64,000 nucleotides of DNA, from the NCBI RefSeq assembly GCF_001187905.1, contig NZ_LGIS01000012.1, forward strand, positions 558,001-622,000. Reading direction: 5' to 3'. A program made the translations under genes and the position numbers. Positions 19,671 through 31,087 of this stretch are shown here, in pieces. This stretch comes from Pantoea sp. RIT-PI-b. Its GTDB lineage: Bacteria; Pseudomonadota; Gammaproteobacteria; Enterobacterales; Enterobacteriaceae. Under the pieces are notes generated by a model. The model ran no database searches. It was not told the DNA's origin and saw nothing but the letters and a program-made list of their open reading frames with translations. Every line of letters starts with the position of its first letter. Positions within the stretch are counted from its first letter, which is position 1.

Positions 19671-20282
19671 ATGAAATTACACGTTATTGCCTGCGGCCTA
19701 ATGGCCAGTTTAGTTTCCGCATCAGTTTTGGCGGATGCGTCCAGCGATCTGCAACAGCGTCTCAATAAAGTGAACAGCTTCCATGCCAGCTTCAGTCAGA
19801 AAGTGACTGACGGCGGCGGTGCCAATGTACAGGACGGCGAAGGAGAGCTTTGGGTAAAGCGTCCAAGTTTGTTTAATTGGCACATGACAGCACCGGATGA
19901 AAGCGTGATTATTTCTGATGGTAAGAATCTGTGGTTCTACAATCCATTTGTTGAACAAGCAAGTGTTAGCCTGCTGCAAAATGCCGCCAGCAACACGCCG
20001 TTTATGTTGATTGCTCGCAACCAGCCAAGTGACTGGAAGCAATACAACATCAAGCAGCAGGGTGATAACTTCGAGCTGACCCCGAAAAGCAGTGATGGCA
20101 ATCTCAAGCAATTCACCATTAATGTGACGTCAGCAGGCACCATCAATAAGTTCAGCGCGATTGAGCAAGATGGACAGCACAGCGATTACCAGTTGAAAAG
20201 CCAGAACAACGGCGCCATTAGCCCAGATAAATTCACCTTTACGCCGCCAAAAGGAGTAACGGTGGACGATCAACGTCAGTGA
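19671..20282 (+). CDS. lolA: Outer-membrane lipoprotein carrier protein LolA
   Basis: Periplasmic chaperone that takes outer-membrane lipoproteins from the LolCDE transporter and passes them to LolB. The 203-residue precursor has a Sec signal peptide ([21 protein letters not shown], cleaved before DAS). The mature incomplete beta-barrel includes [27 protein letters not shown] and [15 protein letters not shown]. The start at 19671 gives a normal signal sequence with AAGGA upstream; the in-frame ATG at 19650 would add seven residues. rarA follows after seven bases, so the two are probably translated from one message, as in E. coli. Confidence 0.96.
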   Translation: MKLHVIACGLMASLVSASVLADASSDLQQRLNKVNSFHASFSQKVTDGGGANVQDGEGELWVKRPSLFNWHMTAPDESVIISDGKNLWFYNPFVEQASVSLLQNAASNTPFMLIARNQPSDWKQYNIKQQGDNFELTPKSSDGNLKQFTINVTSAGTINKFSAIEQDGQHSDYQLKSQNNGAISPDKFTFTPPKGVTVDDQRQ

Positions 20283-20289
20283 GGCCACA

Positions 20290-21636
20290 GTGAGTAATCT
20301 GTCTCTGGATTTCGCCCCGTCGAATGAGTTTCAGCCGCTGGCCGCGCGTATGCGGCCGGCTACGCTGCAACACTATATTGGGCAGCAACATTTGCTGGCG
20401 CCAGGTAAGCCCTTACCGCGTGCCATTGAGGCTGGGCATCTGCATTCGATGATTTTATGGGGACCGCCGGGGACAGGGAAAACAACGCTGGCTGAAATCA
20501 TTGGTCATTATGGTAAAGCCGATGTTGAGCGCATATCTGCGGTGACTTCTGGTGTTAAAGAGATTCGTGAAGCCATCGAACGTGCGCGTCAAAATCGTCA
20601 GGTGGGTCGTCGCACCATCTTGTTTGTAGATGAGGTGCATCGCTTCAACAAAAGCCAGCAAGATGCGTTTTTGCCACACATTGAAGATGGCACGATAACT
20701 TTTATTGGCGCCACCACCGAAAATCCCTCGTTTGAACTCAACTCGGCGTTACTATCGCGAGCACGTGTTTATTTGCTTAAGTCGCTCACCACCGCTGATA
20801 TTGAGCAGGTACTGCTGCAGGCGATGGAGGATGAAGAACGCGGCTATGGCAAGAGTGATATTGTGCTGCCGGATAATACGCGTCGCATGATTGCTGAACT
20901 GGTCAATGGTGACGCACGTCGTGCTTTGAATACGCTGGAAATGATGGCGGATATGGCAGAGAGCAACGCTGAGGGCCAGCGTGAATTAACGCCACAGTTA
21001 CTCAATGAAGTGTCGGGTGAAAGGGCAGCGCGTTTTGATAATAAAGGCGACCGCTTCTACGATCTGATTTCCGCCTTGCACAAATCTGTGCGTGGCTCAG
21101 CACCTGATGCGGCGCTCTATTGGTATGCAAGAATCATCACCGCTGGCGGAGATCCATTGTATGTCGCTCGACGTTTGCTGGCGATTGCCTCAGAGGACGT
21201 CGGAAACGCCGATCCACGCGGTATGCAGGTCGCATTGGCCGCTTGGGATTGCTTTACCCGCGTCGGTCCAGCTGAGGGTGAGCGAGCCATTGCTCAGGCG
21301 ATTGTTTACCTTGCCAGTGCGCCAAAAAGTAATGCAGTTTATACCGCTTTCAAAGCCGCGATGCGCGATGCGCGCGAGTTTCCTGATTACGACGTGCCGG
21401 AGCATTTACGCAATGCGCCCACTAAGTTAATGAAGGAAATGGGATTGGGTAAAGAGTATCGCTACGCGCACGATGAAACTCACGCATATGCGGCTGGGGA
21501 AGTCTATTTCCCGCCGGAAATGGCGCAGACTCGCTACTATCAGCCGACTAATCGCGGGCTTGAAGGGAAAATTGGCGAAAAACTCGCCTGGCTGGCTGAG
21601 CAGGATCAAAATAGCCCGATAAAACGCTACCGCTGA
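20290..21636 (+). CDS. rarA: Replication-associated recombination protein A (MgsA/RarA AAA+ ATPase)
   Basis: Clamp-loader-like AAA+ ATPase acting at stalled replication forks, related to eukaryotic WRNIP1/Mgs1. The 448-residue protein has Walker [10 protein letters not shown] (near 58), Walker [12 protein letters not shown], sensor 1 [10 protein letters not shown] and an arginine-finger region [11 protein letters not shown]. The C-terminal MgsA oligomerisation domain contains [19 protein letters not shown] and ends IKRYR. The start is GTG at 20290 (MSNLSLDF), seven bases after lolA, which aligns with the E. coli start. Length is one residue longer than in E. coli. Confidence 0.97.
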   Translation: MSNLSLDFAPSNEFQPLAARMRPATLQHYIGQQHLLAPGKPLPRAIEAGHLHSMILWGPPGTGKTTLAEIIGHYGKADVERISAVTSGVKEIREAIERARQNRQVGRRTILFVDEVHRFNKSQQDAFLPHIEDGTITFIGATTENPSFELNSALLSRARVYLLKSLTTADIEQVLLQAMEDEERGYGKSDIVLPDNTRRMIAELVNGDARRALNTLEMMADMAESNAEGQRELTPQLLNEVSGERAARFDNKGDRFYDLISALHKSVRGSAPDAALYWYARIITAGGDPLYVARRLLAIASEDVGNADPRGMQVALAAWDCFTRVGPAEGERAIAQAIVYLASAPKSNAVYTAFKAAMRDAREFPDYDVPEHLRNAPTKLMKEMGLGKEYRYAHDETHAYAAGEVYFPPEMAQTRYYQPTNRGLEGKIGEKLAWLAEQDQNSPIKRYR

Positions 21637-21658
21637 TAAACACCTTACGGTAAGGTGA

Positions 21659-23026
<1,368 letters not shown>

Positions 23027-23044
23027 TCAACGCTCAATGATATT

Positions 23045-23069
23045 AACCCGGCAATGCCGGGTTTTTTGT
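23045..23069 (+). terminator. Intrinsic terminator after serS
   Basis: CCCGGC (23047-23052) pairs with GCCGGG (23056-23061) around AAT, flanked by AA on the left and followed by six T. It lies 20 bases past the serS stop. Confidence 0.85.
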
Positions 23070-23338
23070 TTCTTAAGCTGTAACATAATTATTTTTTAGT
23101 TGGAATTAATCAGAAATAAACGTTATCGACAGCAAATGGCTATAAAGCATTAAAAATCGCTAATTCAAGTAGATAGCTATCCATCTTAATTGCTCCCGCA
23201 CCCTTCTAACCTGCTGAAGATAAGAAAAATAAATTGTTCATCAGCAAATCGTGCTGCGGTGATTTTTTGCACATTGACTTTAAAATGGTGAATGGCAAAC
23301 TGCGCGCAATTATCATCATCTCTTTTGGTTTCCTCACT
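23070..23338. other. AT-rich intergenic region between serS terminator and ycaD
   Basis: About 270 bases of AT-rich sequence without a gene. The ycaD reading frame runs open from 23234, but the first 35 codons are not part of the family protein. It probably holds the ycaD promoter. No repeat or tRNA is visible. Confidence 0.5.
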
Positions 23339-24490
23339 ATGTCAACCTGGTCCCGCCCCGTCGTTTTGCTGCTCTGCGGCTTAATGCTTATGACGGTGTC
23401 TATTGCTGTGCTTAATACGTTGGTACCGCTGTGGCTTACTCACGATCAATTGCCAACCTGGCAAGTGGGTATGGCCAGCTCATCGTATTACACCGGTAAT
23501 TTGCTAGGCACCTTACTGGCGGGCTGGTTGATCAATCGTTATGGTTTTAACCGCTGTTTCTATTTGGCTAGCGTACTTTTCGCCGTGGCGACCATGGGCA
23601 TGGTTATGCTGGATGGATTTTACAGCTGGACGATGCTGCGCTTCACTGCAGGCATCGGATGCGCCTTGATTTGGGTTGTGGTTGAGAGCGCTTTGCTCTG
23701 CAGCGGTACCGTGCGTAATCGTGGCCAGTTACTGGCTGCTTACATGATTATCTATTATCTCGGGACGGTAGCAGGTCAGCTGTTGGTGAGCCGCCTTTCG
23801 ACAGAATTGCTGCACGTGATTCCATGGGTGACCACACTGATTATCTGTGCGGTATTGCCGGTAGTTTTTGTGCAGGTAAAAGCGACTGTAGCAACGGAAG
23901 AGGCCTCAACGGGCCATATCTGGATTATGTTGCGCCGTCGCAGTTCTCGCCTTGGTATCAATGGCTGCATTATTTCCGGTATCGTTCTCGGTTCCCTTTA
24001 TGGCTTGATGCCACTGTATCTTTCTCATCAGGGCATGAGCGATGCAACCGTCGGTTACTGGATGGCATTATTAGTAAGTTCAGGCATTGTCGGTCAGTGG
24101 CCAGTAGGGCGCCTGGCCGATCGTTTTGGCCGTTTGATGGTGCTGCGTGTACAAGTGTTCGTGGTGATTTTAGGTGCTATCGCTATGCTTGGTGATGCAG
24201 CGATGGCACCGGCGTTGTTTGTGCTGGGACTTGCTGGTTTTACACTCTATCCGGTGGCCATGTCGTGGGCGTGTGAAACCGTGGCGCACCACGAATTAGT
24301 GGCGATGAATCAGGCATTACTGTTTAGCTATACCGTAGGCAGCCTGGTGGGGCCGGGAATGACGGCGATGTTAATGCAGAACTACTCTGATCGACTGCTG
24401 TTTGTGATGATTGCGGCGGTGGCGCTGGTTTATCTGGTAATGTTACTGCGTAAAGTCGATCATCAGGCAACGCCAGTTGCACACGCATAA
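23339..24490 (+). CDS. ycaD: MFS transporter YcaD
   Basis: Inner-membrane major facilitator superfamily protein of unknown substrate. The 383 residues (E. coli 382) carry about 12 hydrophobic helices. The MFS loop motif between helices 2 and 3 appears as [11 protein letters not shown], and its repeat between helices 8 and 9 as [39 protein letters not shown] and [20 protein letters not shown] are family signatures. I chose ATG 23339 (MSTWSRPV) because it aligns with E. coli and starts just before helix 1; an upstream in-frame ATG at 23234 would add 35 residues. It ends before a strong terminator shared with pflA. Confidence 0.93.
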   Translation: MSTWSRPVVLLLCGLMLMTVSIAVLNTLVPLWLTHDQLPTWQVGMASSSYYTGNLLGTLLAGWLINRYGFNRCFYLASVLFAVATMGMVMLDGFYSWTMLRFTAGIGCALIWVVVESALLCSGTVRNRGQLLAAYMIIYYLGTVAGQLLVSRLSTELLHVIPWVTTLIICAVLPVVFVQVKATVATEEASTGHIWIMLRRRSSRLGINGCIISGIVLGSLYGLMPLYLSHQGMSDATVGYWMALLVSSGIVGQWPVGRLADRFGRLMVLRVQVFVVILGAIAMLGDAAMAPALFVLGLAGFTLYPVAMSWACETVAHHELVAMNQALLFSYTVGSLVGPGMTAMLMQNYSDRLLFVMIAAVALVYLVMLLRKVDHQATPVAHA

Positions 24491-24510
24491 TACAGAAATA
24501 TGAATCACTA

Positions 24511-24539
24511 AAAAGGGGAGCCAGCGGCTCCCCTTTTGT
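24511..24539. terminator. Bidirectional terminator between ycaD and pflA
   Basis: AAAAGGGGAGCC (24511-24522) pairs with GGCTCCCCTTTT (24526-24537) around AGC, giving a 12-base-pair stem with A and T ends on both sides. It can terminate the convergent ycaD and pflA transcripts. Confidence 0.88.
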
Positions 24540-24542
24540 TGA

Positions 24543-25283
24543 TTAGTACATCACTTCATGACCGTAGCTGGCGAGAATACTCTTTACTCGCTCCATGGTT
24601 TCCTTACTCGGCGGCTTAACACCATCCAGCTTGTACTCTTCCCCCATGGCAATCCACTTGTGTTTGCCCAACTCGTGGTAGGGCAATAGCTCAATCTTCT
24701 CGATATTATCCATATCTTTAGTGAACTCGCCTAAGCGATGAACAGAGTCGTCATCATCGGAGTAGCCTGGCACTACCACAAACCGAATCCAGGTGCGTTT
24801 ACCTTTCTTGTGCAAATAGCGTGCAAAATCCAGCGTGCGATGATTAGACACACCCACCAGAATCTGATGCACATCATCGTTAATCTGCTTGAGATCGAGC
24901 ATCACCAAGTCAGTGGCTTCCAGCAGTTCATCGATCACTGGATCGTAGCGGCGAACAAAGCCATTAGTGTCGAGGCAGGTATGGATACCTTCAGCCCGGC
25001 AGGCTCGGAACCAGTCACGGACAAATTCGGCTTGTAAAATCGCTTCTCCGCCGGATGCTGTAACGCCGCCGCCAGATGCATTCATGAAGTGGCGATATGA
25101 CAGTACATCCTTCATCAACTCTTCAACAGTTACCTCTTTCCCGCCGTGTGTATCCCAGGTATCGCGATTGTGGCAATACAGGCAGCGCATCAGGCAACCC
25201 TGGAAAAAGGTGATAAAGCGTATGCCCGGGCCATCAACGGTGCCGCAGGATTCAAAGGAGTGGATACGACCGATGGTTGACAT
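24543..25283 (-). CDS. pflA: Pyruvate formate-lyase 1-activating enzyme
   Basis: Radical-SAM enzyme that abstracts a hydrogen from the backbone of PflB to create its glycyl radical under anaerobic conditions. The 246-residue protein has the CxxxCxxC cluster motif at Cys30, Cys34 and Cys37 ([11 protein letters not shown]), followed by the GGE-type SAM motif in [10 protein letters not shown]. Length and start ([20 protein letters not shown]) are as in E. coli. It is the last gene of focA-pflB-pflA, separated from pflB by 161 bases containing a stem-loop, so part of its expression probably depends on readthrough or its own promoter. Confidence 0.98.
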   Translation of the reverse strand: MSTIGRIHSFESCGTVDGPGIRFITFFQGCLMRCLYCHNRDTWDTHGGKEVTVEELMKDVLSYRHFMNASGGGVTASGGEAILQAEFVRDWFRACRAEGIHTCLDTNGFVRRYDPVIDELLEATDLVMLDLKQINDDVHQILVGVSNHRTLDFARYLHKKGKRTWIRFVVVPGYSDDDDSVHRLGEFTKDMDNIEKIELLPYHELGKHKWIAMGEEYKLDGVKPPSKETMERVKSILASYGHEVMY

Positions 25284-25401
25284 TGCGATAAGTTCTCCAG
25301 GTGAGCCTGAACATCAGGCAGCACAATCTCTGTTGTGCTCTAAGTGAAAGTCGGTTTTGCCAGGGTGCCTGCATTAGCAAACTGGCAAAACGGACTTTGG
25401 A

Positions 25402-25428
25402 GAAAAGGCTCCCGAAGGAGCCTTTTAA
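25402..25428 (-). terminator. Stem-loop with TTCG loop between pflB and pflA
   Basis: AAAAGGCTCC (25403-25412) pairs with GGAGCCTTTT (25417-25426). On the transcribed minus strand the loop is TTCG, a very stable tetraloop, and the stem ends in four T. It lies just after the pflB stop and probably ends or attenuates the focA-pflB message. Confidence 0.8.
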
Positions 25429-25444
25429 TCTTAGTAAGGTGCGA

Positions 25445-27727
25445 TTACAACGACTGGGTGAAAGTACGTGTAATTACATCTTTCTGCTGCTCTTTAGTGA
25501 GCGAGTTGAAGCGTACAGCATAGCCAGAAACGCGGATGGTCAGCTGCGGATATTTCTCAGGATGTTCCATGGCATCCAACAGCATCTCACGATTCATTAC
25601 GTTGACGTTCAGATGCTGACCACCTTCGATGTTGGCTTCGTGATGGAAATATCCATCCATTAGGCCTGCAAGGTTAGTTTTACGCACGTTATCATCTTTG
25701 CCCAGCGCATTCGGCACGATGGAGAAGGTATAAGAGATACCGTCTTTAGCGTAAGCGAACGGCAGTTTCGCGACTGAGGTCAATGACGCAACTGCACCTT
25801 TCTGGTCACGACCATGCATTGGGTTAGCGCCCGGTCCAAACGGCGCACCTGCACGACGGCCATCTGGGGTATTACCGGTTTTCTTACCGTAAACTACGTT
25901 AGAGGTGATGGTCAGTACTGATTGCGTTGGTACCGCGTTGCGGTAGGTTTGCAGTTTCTGAATTTTCTTCATGAAACGTTCAACCAGATCGCAGGCCATA
26001 TCATCAACGCGAGAGTCGTTATTACCAAACTGTGGATATTCACCTTCAATTTCGAAATCTACTGCTAAGCCATCTTCATCACGGATGGTTTTTACTTTCG
26101 CATATTTGATCGCAGAGAGTGAGTCAGCTGCGACAGACAGGCCAGCGATACCACACGCCATGGTGCGATAAACGTCACGATCGTGCAGCGCCATTAATGA
26201 AGCTTCGTAGCTGTACTTATCATGCATGTAGTGAATGATATTCAGGGAGGTGACATACTGCTTAGCCAGCCAATCCATGAAGTGATCCAGACGTTCCATC
26301 ACAGTATCGAAGTCGAGAATTTCGTCAGTAATTGGCGCTTCTTTTGGGCCAACCTGCATTTTCAGCTTCTCATCTACGCCACCGTTGATTGCATACAGCA
26401 GAGTTTTAGCCAGGTTGGCGCGTGCTCCGAAGAATTGCATCTGTTTGCCGACAATCATCGGGCTTACGCAGCAAGCGATAGCATAGTCATCGTTATCGAA
26501 GTCAGGACGCATCAGGTCATCATTCTCATACTGCAATGAAGACGTATCGATCGAGACTTTCGCTGCGTATTTTTTGAAATTAACCGGTAATTTTTCAGAC
26601 CAAAGAATGGTCATGTTGGGTTCCGGTGATGGGCCCATGGTGTAAAGCGTGTTCAGGAAGCGGAAGGTGCTTTTGGTCACCAGAGTACGGCCATCAACAC
26701 CCATACCGGCGAGTGATTCAGTTGCCCAGATTGGGTCACCTGAGAACAGCTCATCATATTCAGGGGTACGCAGGAAGCGCACCATACGAAGTTTCATGAC
26801 CAGATGGTCAATCAGTTCCTGTGCTTCTTCTTCATTCAGTTTGCCTGCCTGAATATCACGATCGATATATACATCCAGGAAGGTTGATACGCGTCCAAAG
26901 GACATCGCTGCACCGTTCTGCGATTTCACCGCAGCGAGGTAGCCGTAGTAAGTCCACTGTACTGCTTCTTGTGCATTAGTGGCCGGCAGTGAAATGTCTG
27001 AGCCATATTTCGCAGCCATCTCTTTAATCTGACCAAGCGCACGATGCTGTTCAGAGATCTCTTCACGCAGGCGGATGGTGGCTTCCAGATCAACGCCGTT
27101 TTCCATATCGCTCTGTAATGAATTGAACTGCGCGACTTTGTCTTTCATCAGATAGTCGATGCCGTACAGCGCAACGCGACGGTAGTCACCGATGATACGT
27201 CCGCGACCATAAGCATCTGGCAGACCAGTCAGTACGCCTGATTTACGACAGCGCATAATGTCTGGGGTATAAACATCGAATACACCCTGGTTGTGGGTTT
27301 TACGATACTCGGTGAAAACTTTTTTTAGCGCAGGGTCGAGTTCGCGGCCATAAACTTTGCATGAACCCTCAACCATTTTTATGCCGCCAAAAGGAATGAT
27401 GGCTCGTTTCAATGGCGCTTCAGTTTGTAGGCCAACAATTTTTTCCAGCGACTTGCTGATATAACCTGCATCGTGAGAGGTAATGGTTGAAGCCAAATCG
27501 GTATCAAAATCAACCGGAGCGTGAGTACGGTTCTCGATTTTGATGCCTTCAAGCACGCTATCCCACAGCTTAGTTGTGGCCGGAGTTGCACCGGCCAGGA
27601 AGGATTCGTCGCCTTCATACGGTGTATAGTTTTTCTGGATAAAGTCACGGACGTTGACGCTGTTCTGCCATTCGCCGGCGCTAAATCCTTCCCAGGCTGA
27701 CGCCATTTTTTCATTCAGTTCGGACAT
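25445..27727 (-). CDS. pflB: Formate C-acetyltransferase (pyruvate formate-lyase)
   Basis: Glycyl-radical enzyme converting pyruvate and CoA to acetyl-CoA and formate in mixed-acid fermentation. The 760-residue protein contains the adjacent active-site cysteines in [10 protein letters not shown]. The radical glycine lies near the C-terminus in [12 protein letters not shown], about 25 residues from the end, as in E. coli (Gly734 of 760). The start at 27727 ([20 protein letters not shown]) is standard. It follows focA by 69 bases on the same strand. The family is induced anaerobically by FNR and ArcA; an FNR-like site lies upstream of focA at 28716. Confidence 0.98.
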   Translation of the reverse strand: MSELNEKMASAWEGFSAGEWQNSVNVRDFIQKNYTPYEGDESFLAGATPATTKLWDSVLEGIKIENRTHAPVDFDTDLASTITSHDAGYISKSLEKIVGLQTEAPLKRAIIPFGGIKMVEGSCKVYGRELDPALKKVFTEYRKTHNQGVFDVYTPDIMRCRKSGVLTGLPDAYGRGRIIGDYRRVALYGIDYLMKDKVAQFNSLQSDMENGVDLEATIRLREEISEQHRALGQIKEMAAKYGSDISLPATNAQEAVQWTYYGYLAAVKSQNGAAMSFGRVSTFLDVYIDRDIQAGKLNEEEAQELIDHLVMKLRMVRFLRTPEYDELFSGDPIWATESLAGMGVDGRTLVTKSTFRFLNTLYTMGPSPEPNMTILWSEKLPVNFKKYAAKVSIDTSSLQYENDDLMRPDFDNDDYAIACCVSPMIVGKQMQFFGARANLAKTLLYAINGGVDEKLKMQVGPKEAPITDEILDFDTVMERLDHFMDWLAKQYVTSLNIIHYMHDKYSYEASLMALHDRDVYRTMACGIAGLSVAADSLSAIKYAKVKTIRDEDGLAVDFEIEGEYPQFGNNDSRVDDMACDLVERFMKKIQKLQTYRNAVPTQSVLTITSNVVYGKKTGNTPDGRRAGAPFGPGANPMHGRDQKGAVASLTSVAKLPFAYAKDGISYTFSIVPNALGKDDNVRKTNLAGLMDGYFHHEANIEGGQHLNVNVMNREMLLDAMEHPEKYPQLTIRVSGYAVRFNSLTKEQQKDVITRTFTQSL

Positions 27728-27796
27728 GATATACCTGCCTTATTTAGGGAGACTTTGACGTATGGCGCGCTGAGTCAGCACGCCCGTACCAATTCA

Positions 27797-28657
27797 TTAA
27801 TGCACCGGCTCATTGCCACGCAGATAGATTACCCAGTAGGTCAAACCTACTAACAATCCGCCGCCAATAATGTTGCCGATGGTCACGGGAATAAGATTGT
27901 TAAGAATGAAATCGCTAACGCTAAGTGAAGGAAATTGAGCTGCGCTTGCACCGGCCATTTGCCAGAATTCTGGGCTGGCGAAATCGCGAATAACGATGGC
28001 CATTGGGATCAGGAACATGTTGGCGATGCTATGTTCGAAGCCGCAGGCAACAAACATCGCCACCGGTAAAATCATCGCGAACATCTTATCCATCAAACTG
28101 CGGCCGGAATAACTCATCCACACAGCGAGGCAAACCATAAGGTTGGCGAGCGTGCCGAGACTGACGGCTTCAATAAAGGTGTGATGCATTTTATGGTCAG
28201 CAGTTTGCAGAACGTTTAAACCCCATGCACCATTTGCCACCATGTGTTCACCAGCTAACCAGATGAGTGCTACAAAGAATAGTGCACCGAACAGATTGCC
28301 GATATAGACGGTCAGCCAGTGTCGGCCCAGTTGCAACCAGGTAATTCGTCCGCTGGCTTTCGCTACCACTATCAATACGGTTGAGGTGAACAGGTCAGCA
28401 CCGCAAACCACTACCAACATCAAACCGAGTGAGAAACAGATGCCGCCTATCAATTTTGCTATGCCATAAGGCATCGCTCCACTTCCGGTAGTCGCAGTGA
28501 TATAGAAGACAAATGCAATTGAGATAAATACGCCAGCAGTAATGGCAAGGAAGAATGTGGTTAAAGGATGTTTGGTTGCTTTATATATGCCGGCTTCTTC
28601 TGCAACTTTTGCCATTGCCGCCGGTAATAATGAATTAAAAGGGTTGTCAGCTTTCAC
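27797..28657 (-). CDS. focA: Formate channel FocA
   Basis: Pentameric inner-membrane channel of the formate/nitrite transporter family that exports formate made by PflB and re-imports it at low pH. The 286 residues have six transmembrane helices and the family signatures KASGRITW, CGADLFTSTVLIV and GFEHSIANMF (with the gating-region histidine). I place the start at GTG 28657 (reading MKADNPFN), with GGAG nine bases upstream. This matches the E. coli protein, which also uses a non-ATG start; the open frame continues five codons to a TTG at 28672. It is the first gene of focA-pflB-pflA. Confidence 0.95.
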   Translation of the reverse strand: MKADNPFNSLLPAAMAKVAEEAGIYKATKHPLTTFFLAITAGVFISIAFVFYITATTGSGAMPYGIAKLIGGICFSLGLMLVVVCGADLFTSTVLIVVAKASGRITWLQLGRHWLTVYIGNLFGALFFVALIWLAGEHMVANGAWGLNVLQTADHKMHHTFIEAVSLGTLANLMVCLAVWMSYSGRSLMDKMFAMILPVAMFVACGFEHSIANMFLIPMAIVIRDFASPEFWQMAGASAAQFPSLSVSDFILNNLIPVTIGNIIGGGLLVGLTYWVIYLRGNEPVH

Positions 28658-28680
28658 ACTAACGCTCTCCAAAAATTGCC

Positions 28681-28729
28681 TGTAAAGATACTAACAAAGG
28701 AGTATAGGTCAGAAATTGACGTGGATCAT
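28681..28729 (-). promoter_or_regulatory. Anaerobic focA-pflB promoter candidate with FNR-like site
   Basis: TTGACGTGGATCAT at 28716-28729 matches the FNR half-site pattern TTGAT-N4-ATCAA with one change in each half. On the minus strand a -10-like TAGTAT at 28693-28688 would place the start near 28681 and the FNR site centred at about -41.5, the classical class II activating position. A second -10-like TATACT (28706-28701) is closer. The focA-pfl operon of E. coli is FNR- and ArcA-activated. The site is seen; its function is inferred. Confidence 0.6.
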
Positions 28730-28941
28730 ATTTGACCGGAAGGTAGGCGCTAAGCGAAGCGACTAGTAAGGTGATTTTAAATTAAGATATTGAAATTAAT
28801 AGAATAAATAATTTTTAATTTATGCAAAATAAGTTGAAGTGAGTTGTGATGCAGGCTTGGTTTTGTTAAATATCATTAACGATTAAAGCTGAATTGTTAT
28901 TTAATATAAAGTTTTATGCTTCTTTAATTTTTTGATTAAAA
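28730..28941. other. AT-rich focA upstream region
   Basis: This is the rest of the gap between focA and ycaO (both minus strand). It is strongly AT-rich with no gene. In E. coli this region carries further pfl promoters and ArcA/IHF sites; I cannot assign individual sites here. Confidence 0.4.
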
Positions 28942-28972
28942 AAATGGCACTGATCTTACTCAGTGCCATTTA
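28937..28972 (-). terminator. Intrinsic terminator after ycaO
   Basis: AAATGGCACTGA (28942-28953) pairs perfectly with TCAGTGCCATTT (28960-28971), a 12-base-pair stem with a 6-base loop. On the minus strand it is followed by a run of T. It lies 42 bases after the ycaO stop. Confidence 0.88.
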
Positions 28973-29013
28973 CGTTACGTGAATTATCCAACTAAAAAAT
29001 TAAAGAGGGATAA

Positions 29014-30777
29014 TTATTTTTGTGACCAGTAACGACGTTTAGCTGCCTGTAATTTTTCATAAGCGGCTAACAGTGATTGATGAGCAGGGAAGGCTTTAAG
29101 GTCCAGATCGACGGCTTGCAATCCATAGAATGGCGCTTCACCACTGATCGCGGCTGAAGCAGCATCTACGGCTGCTTCACCATACATACGTGTGAAAGCA
29201 CGATGGTATTGAAGTGGGTCACGCTCTTCTTCCATCGCCAGTAACAGCAAAGTTTGCAGGCAGCGATAATAGTTAGCGCGTTCTTCGCTAAAGATCGACT
29301 GGTTGAATTCCATCGTCCATTCAGTCCAGATCAACGCCTGATCCAAATCACCGCCAGCGAGTGCCAGCATTGCTTTTAGCTCGCCAATACGCAGCGTATA
29401 CCAGCCATTATCTTTGCCCGACGCCAGACCCAGCAGTTCACGCACGCGAGTAAAGTCATCGTGACCTTCTTCATCTAACTGAACAATAAGATCGAGATAG
29501 GCTTCAGGTTCCCACTGACTCTCTGGCAACGCGAGCAGCGTCTCGCGCAGCGGTGCACCCATACTGTTGTTTGCCAGGAGTAGATCTTCTGCCGGATAGA
29601 TGTCGGACATGCCAGGCACGATGATGCGGCAGGCGTAAACACTCAGATGTTCGTAATCGGCAATGTAAACTTCTTTATCTTCCGCACGGAAGATGGCCAT
29701 CAAAGTATCAAACTCTTCGTGAGTCGTACCCGCAAAGCTCCAGTCGACGAATGGATAATCGGCATCTTCTTTAAACATATCCCATGAGATCAGGCCGCTA
29801 GAGTCGATGAAGTGAGTTTCCAGGTTAGCGTGTTCAGCTACTTCTTCATCATCAAATGTAGGTGGCGTGAACACGTCGAGATCTTTCAGACCGCGGCCCT
29901 GCAATAGCTCAGTTACCGTCCGCTCCAGCGCAACGCCAAAGTCCGGATGTGCGCCGAAAGAGGCAAAGCAGGTGCCGTTCGCCGGGTTGAACAACACGAC
30001 GCAGATAACCGGATATTTGCCGCCCAGTGAAGCATCATAAGAGAAGATAGGGAAACCTTCTGCTTCCAGACGCTCAATCGCTTCTATCACTCCCGGATAA
30101 CGCTGCATTACTGCTTCAGGAATTTCTGGCAGGCTGATGGACTCGGCGATGATGCGGTTCTTGATATGACGCTCAAACACTTCAGATAAGCCTTGTACAC
30201 GCGCTTCGTTTGCGGTGTTACCAGCTGACATGCCATTTGAGACATACAGGTTACCGATGATGTTCATCGGGATATAAACCGTTTGCTGATCAGATTGACG
30301 GGTAAATGGCAGGCCGCAAATGCCGCGCTCGCTATTTCCAGATTGCAGATCAATTAACTCAGAGGCACCCAGGCTCTCATCAGGATCGTAGAATTTGCGC
30401 AGGCGCGCATCCAGAATGCCTTCCGGCAGGCTGTCATCCTCTGTGAGCGGGAACCACTTTTCATTCGGATAGTGTACAAAATCGCCATTGGCGATGGATT
30501 TGCCCAACCAAAAATCAGCAAAGAAATAGTTGGTTGAGAGACGTTCGAAATATTCGCCCAGCGCTGAGGCTAATGCCGCTTTTTTGCTGGCACCTTTACC
30601 GTTAGTAAAGCAGAGCGGGCAGTCGCGATCGCGAATGTGCACTGACCAGACGTGTGGTACCGGATTCAGCCAGGAAGCTTCTTCAATATTGAAACCAAGG
30701 TCTTGCAGTTTCTGCTGGAAGCGTGCAATGGAATCTTCCAGTGCGGCATCTTTACCGGGGATAAACGTTTGCGTCAT
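29014..30777 (-). CDS. ycaO: YcaO, ribosomal protein S12 methylthiotransferase accessory factor
   Basis: Founding member of the YcaO superfamily, whose other members use ATP to cyclodehydrate peptide backbones. E. coli YcaO is reported to aid RimO in beta-methylthiolation of ribosomal protein S12. The 587-residue protein has the ATP-binding YcaO core in the first ~400 residues (GKGASKKAALASALGEYFERLSTNYFF; EVFERHIKNRIIAES; RTVTELLQGRGL) and a C-terminal TPR-like helical region. The E. coli protein has 586 residues. The start at 30777 has GAGAG upstream. No peptide precursor gene or partner protein is nearby, so this is the housekeeping YcaO rather than a RiPP enzyme. Confidence 0.96.
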   Translation of the reverse strand: MTQTFIPGKDAALEDSIARFQQKLQDLGFNIEEASWLNPVPHVWSVHIRDRDCPLCFTNGKGASKKAALASALGEYFERLSTNYFFADFWLGKSIANGDFVHYPNEKWFPLTEDDSLPEGILDARLRKFYDPDESLGASELIDLQSGNSERGICGLPFTRQSDQQTVYIPMNIIGNLYVSNGMSAGNTANEARVQGLSEVFERHIKNRIIAESISLPEIPEAVMQRYPGVIEAIERLEAEGFPIFSYDASLGGKYPVICVVLFNPANGTCFASFGAHPDFGVALERTVTELLQGRGLKDLDVFTPPTFDDEEVAEHANLETHFIDSSGLISWDMFKEDADYPFVDWSFAGTTHEEFDTLMAIFRAEDKEVYIADYEHLSVYACRIIVPGMSDIYPAEDLLLANNSMGAPLRETLLALPESQWEPEAYLDLIVQLDEEGHDDFTRVRELLGLASGKDNGWYTLRIGELKAMLALAGGDLDQALIWTEWTMEFNQSIFSEERANYYRCLQTLLLLAMEEERDPLQYHRAFTRMYGEAAVDAASAAISGEAPFYGLQAVDLDLKAFPAHQSLLAAYEKLQAAKRRYWSQK

Positions 30778-31087
30778 GGTGGCGCTCTCTCAAGTCAATG
30801 GGGTGGGCGTAAAGCGCGCAATAATACGGGTTTTACACGTGCTTCGCTATTCAGTCCGCCAAATTTATCTGAGTCTGGTAACGGCATTTACTCCCTTTAA
30901 CACCTGGGTTCTTGTTTCATAAGCCACCTCACAAAATTCCGCAGCTTAATGCATTTATGACATAAGCTGCGGTGGGGCTGGCTCTGGAAATGTGATCGCT
31001 GCCGGATTAATGATTGCAGCCATCTGGAGGCAATGATAAAACCGATGGGGTATTCATAACCGTTCGATATGACAGTGGTGAGGGGAA
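30778..31087. promoter_or_regulatory. ycaO/serC divergent region with a 10-bp perfect inverted repeat
   Basis: These 310 bases separate the divergent ycaO and serC and hold no gene. CCGCAGCTTA (30939-30948) is repeated in inverse as TAAGCTGCGG (30963-30972) with a 14-base spacer. This could be an operator for one or both genes. E. coli serC is known to be regulated by Lrp and CRP, but this repeat matches neither consensus. I found no strong -35/-10 pair. Confidence 0.45.

Noticed and set aside
21641..21657. CACCTTAC/GTAAGGTG palindrome between rarA and serS as a terminator
   Set aside because: The loop is a single base and no T run follows, so it is not a convincing terminator.
29014..30777. 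ycaO as part of a RiPP (azole-forming) cluster
   Set aside because: No precursor peptide, E1-like partner or dehydrogenase is nearby, and the protein matches the housekeeping YcaO in length and context.
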